A stretch of 64,000 nt of DNA from Isoetes taiwanensis (taxonomy: Eukaryota > Streptophyta > Lycopodiopsida > Isoetales > Isoetaceae), in contig JAJEKV010000003.1 in assembly GCA_021234155.1 (NCBI GenBank), forward strand, positions 15,174,386 through 15,238,385, given 5' to 3'. Positions 64,000-64,000 of this stretch are shown piece by piece. Numbering within the stretch: position 1 is the stretch's first letter; each line of letters opens with the position of its first letter. The notes under the pieces are model-generated. The model ran no database searches. It was not told where the DNA came from and saw only the letters and a program-made list of their open reading frames with translations. Both the position numbers and the translations under genes were made by a program.

Positions 64000-64000
64000 A

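Overview
The window is intergenic DNA from a large, repeat-rich land-plant nuclear genome. It is almost entirely nested transposable elements: Ty1/copia and Ty3/gypsy LTR retrotransposons, two L1-type LINEs, hAT-like and Mutator-like miniature DNA elements, and a PIF/Harbinger transposase gene. A scrambled insertion of mitochondrial DNA (LSU rRNA and nad5) confirms a plant nuclear setting. Possible unedited codons in the nad5 piece would fit a seedless vascular plant, but weakly.

Left part (1-16640): a copia relic, then a leader remnant of a Tat-like gypsy joined to a chromovirus integrase fragment. That fragment is split by a decayed copia (Copia-A, 2687-8162). An L1-type LINE follows (about 8786-15185), itself split by two small elements with 8-bp target duplications (12635-13505 and 14297-14877). 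The mitochondrial insert is at 15731-16092.

Middle (16641-34806): one Tat-like gypsy (gag, protease, RNase H, RT, second RNase H, integrase) was broken by two later insertions. The first (19194-23973, minus strand) is a compact LTR element with gag and protease but no RT, itself hit by a 236-bp element with a 9-bp target duplication. The second (27119-33966) is a tandem repeat structure that received a young copia (Copia-B, 27288-33004) with 681-bp LTRs differing at about four positions and a perfect GACCC target duplication.

Next (34807-43784): a folded-back copia with a perfect 22-bp palindrome and a 1015-bp solo LTR; an LTR relic; a 5'-truncated LINE with a 19-bp target duplication and a duplicated 5' end; and non-coding sequence with diverged direct repeats.

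Most notable (43785-56918): a complete LTR-to-LTR gypsy chromovirus, with 1.6-kb LTRs, perfect AAAGT target duplications, initiator-Met tRNA primer site, polypurine tract and integrase chromodomain. About 600 bp inside the 5' LTR it carries a clean 451-codon ORF whose last 94 residues are an unmistakable histone H3 fold, fused behind a novel N-terminal region and a long predicted coiled coil. Two further unrecognised ORF regions precede a badly decayed gag-pol. A histone-fold protein carried by a chromodomain retrotransposon is the candidate undescribed system.

Right end (56919-64000): the 3' end of an outer gypsy relic, AT-rich sequence with a minisatellite, an intact PIF/Harbinger-type transposase (60117-61490), and on the minus strand a decayed repeat-containing reading frame and the C-terminus of a glutamine-rich coiled-coil protein running off the window.
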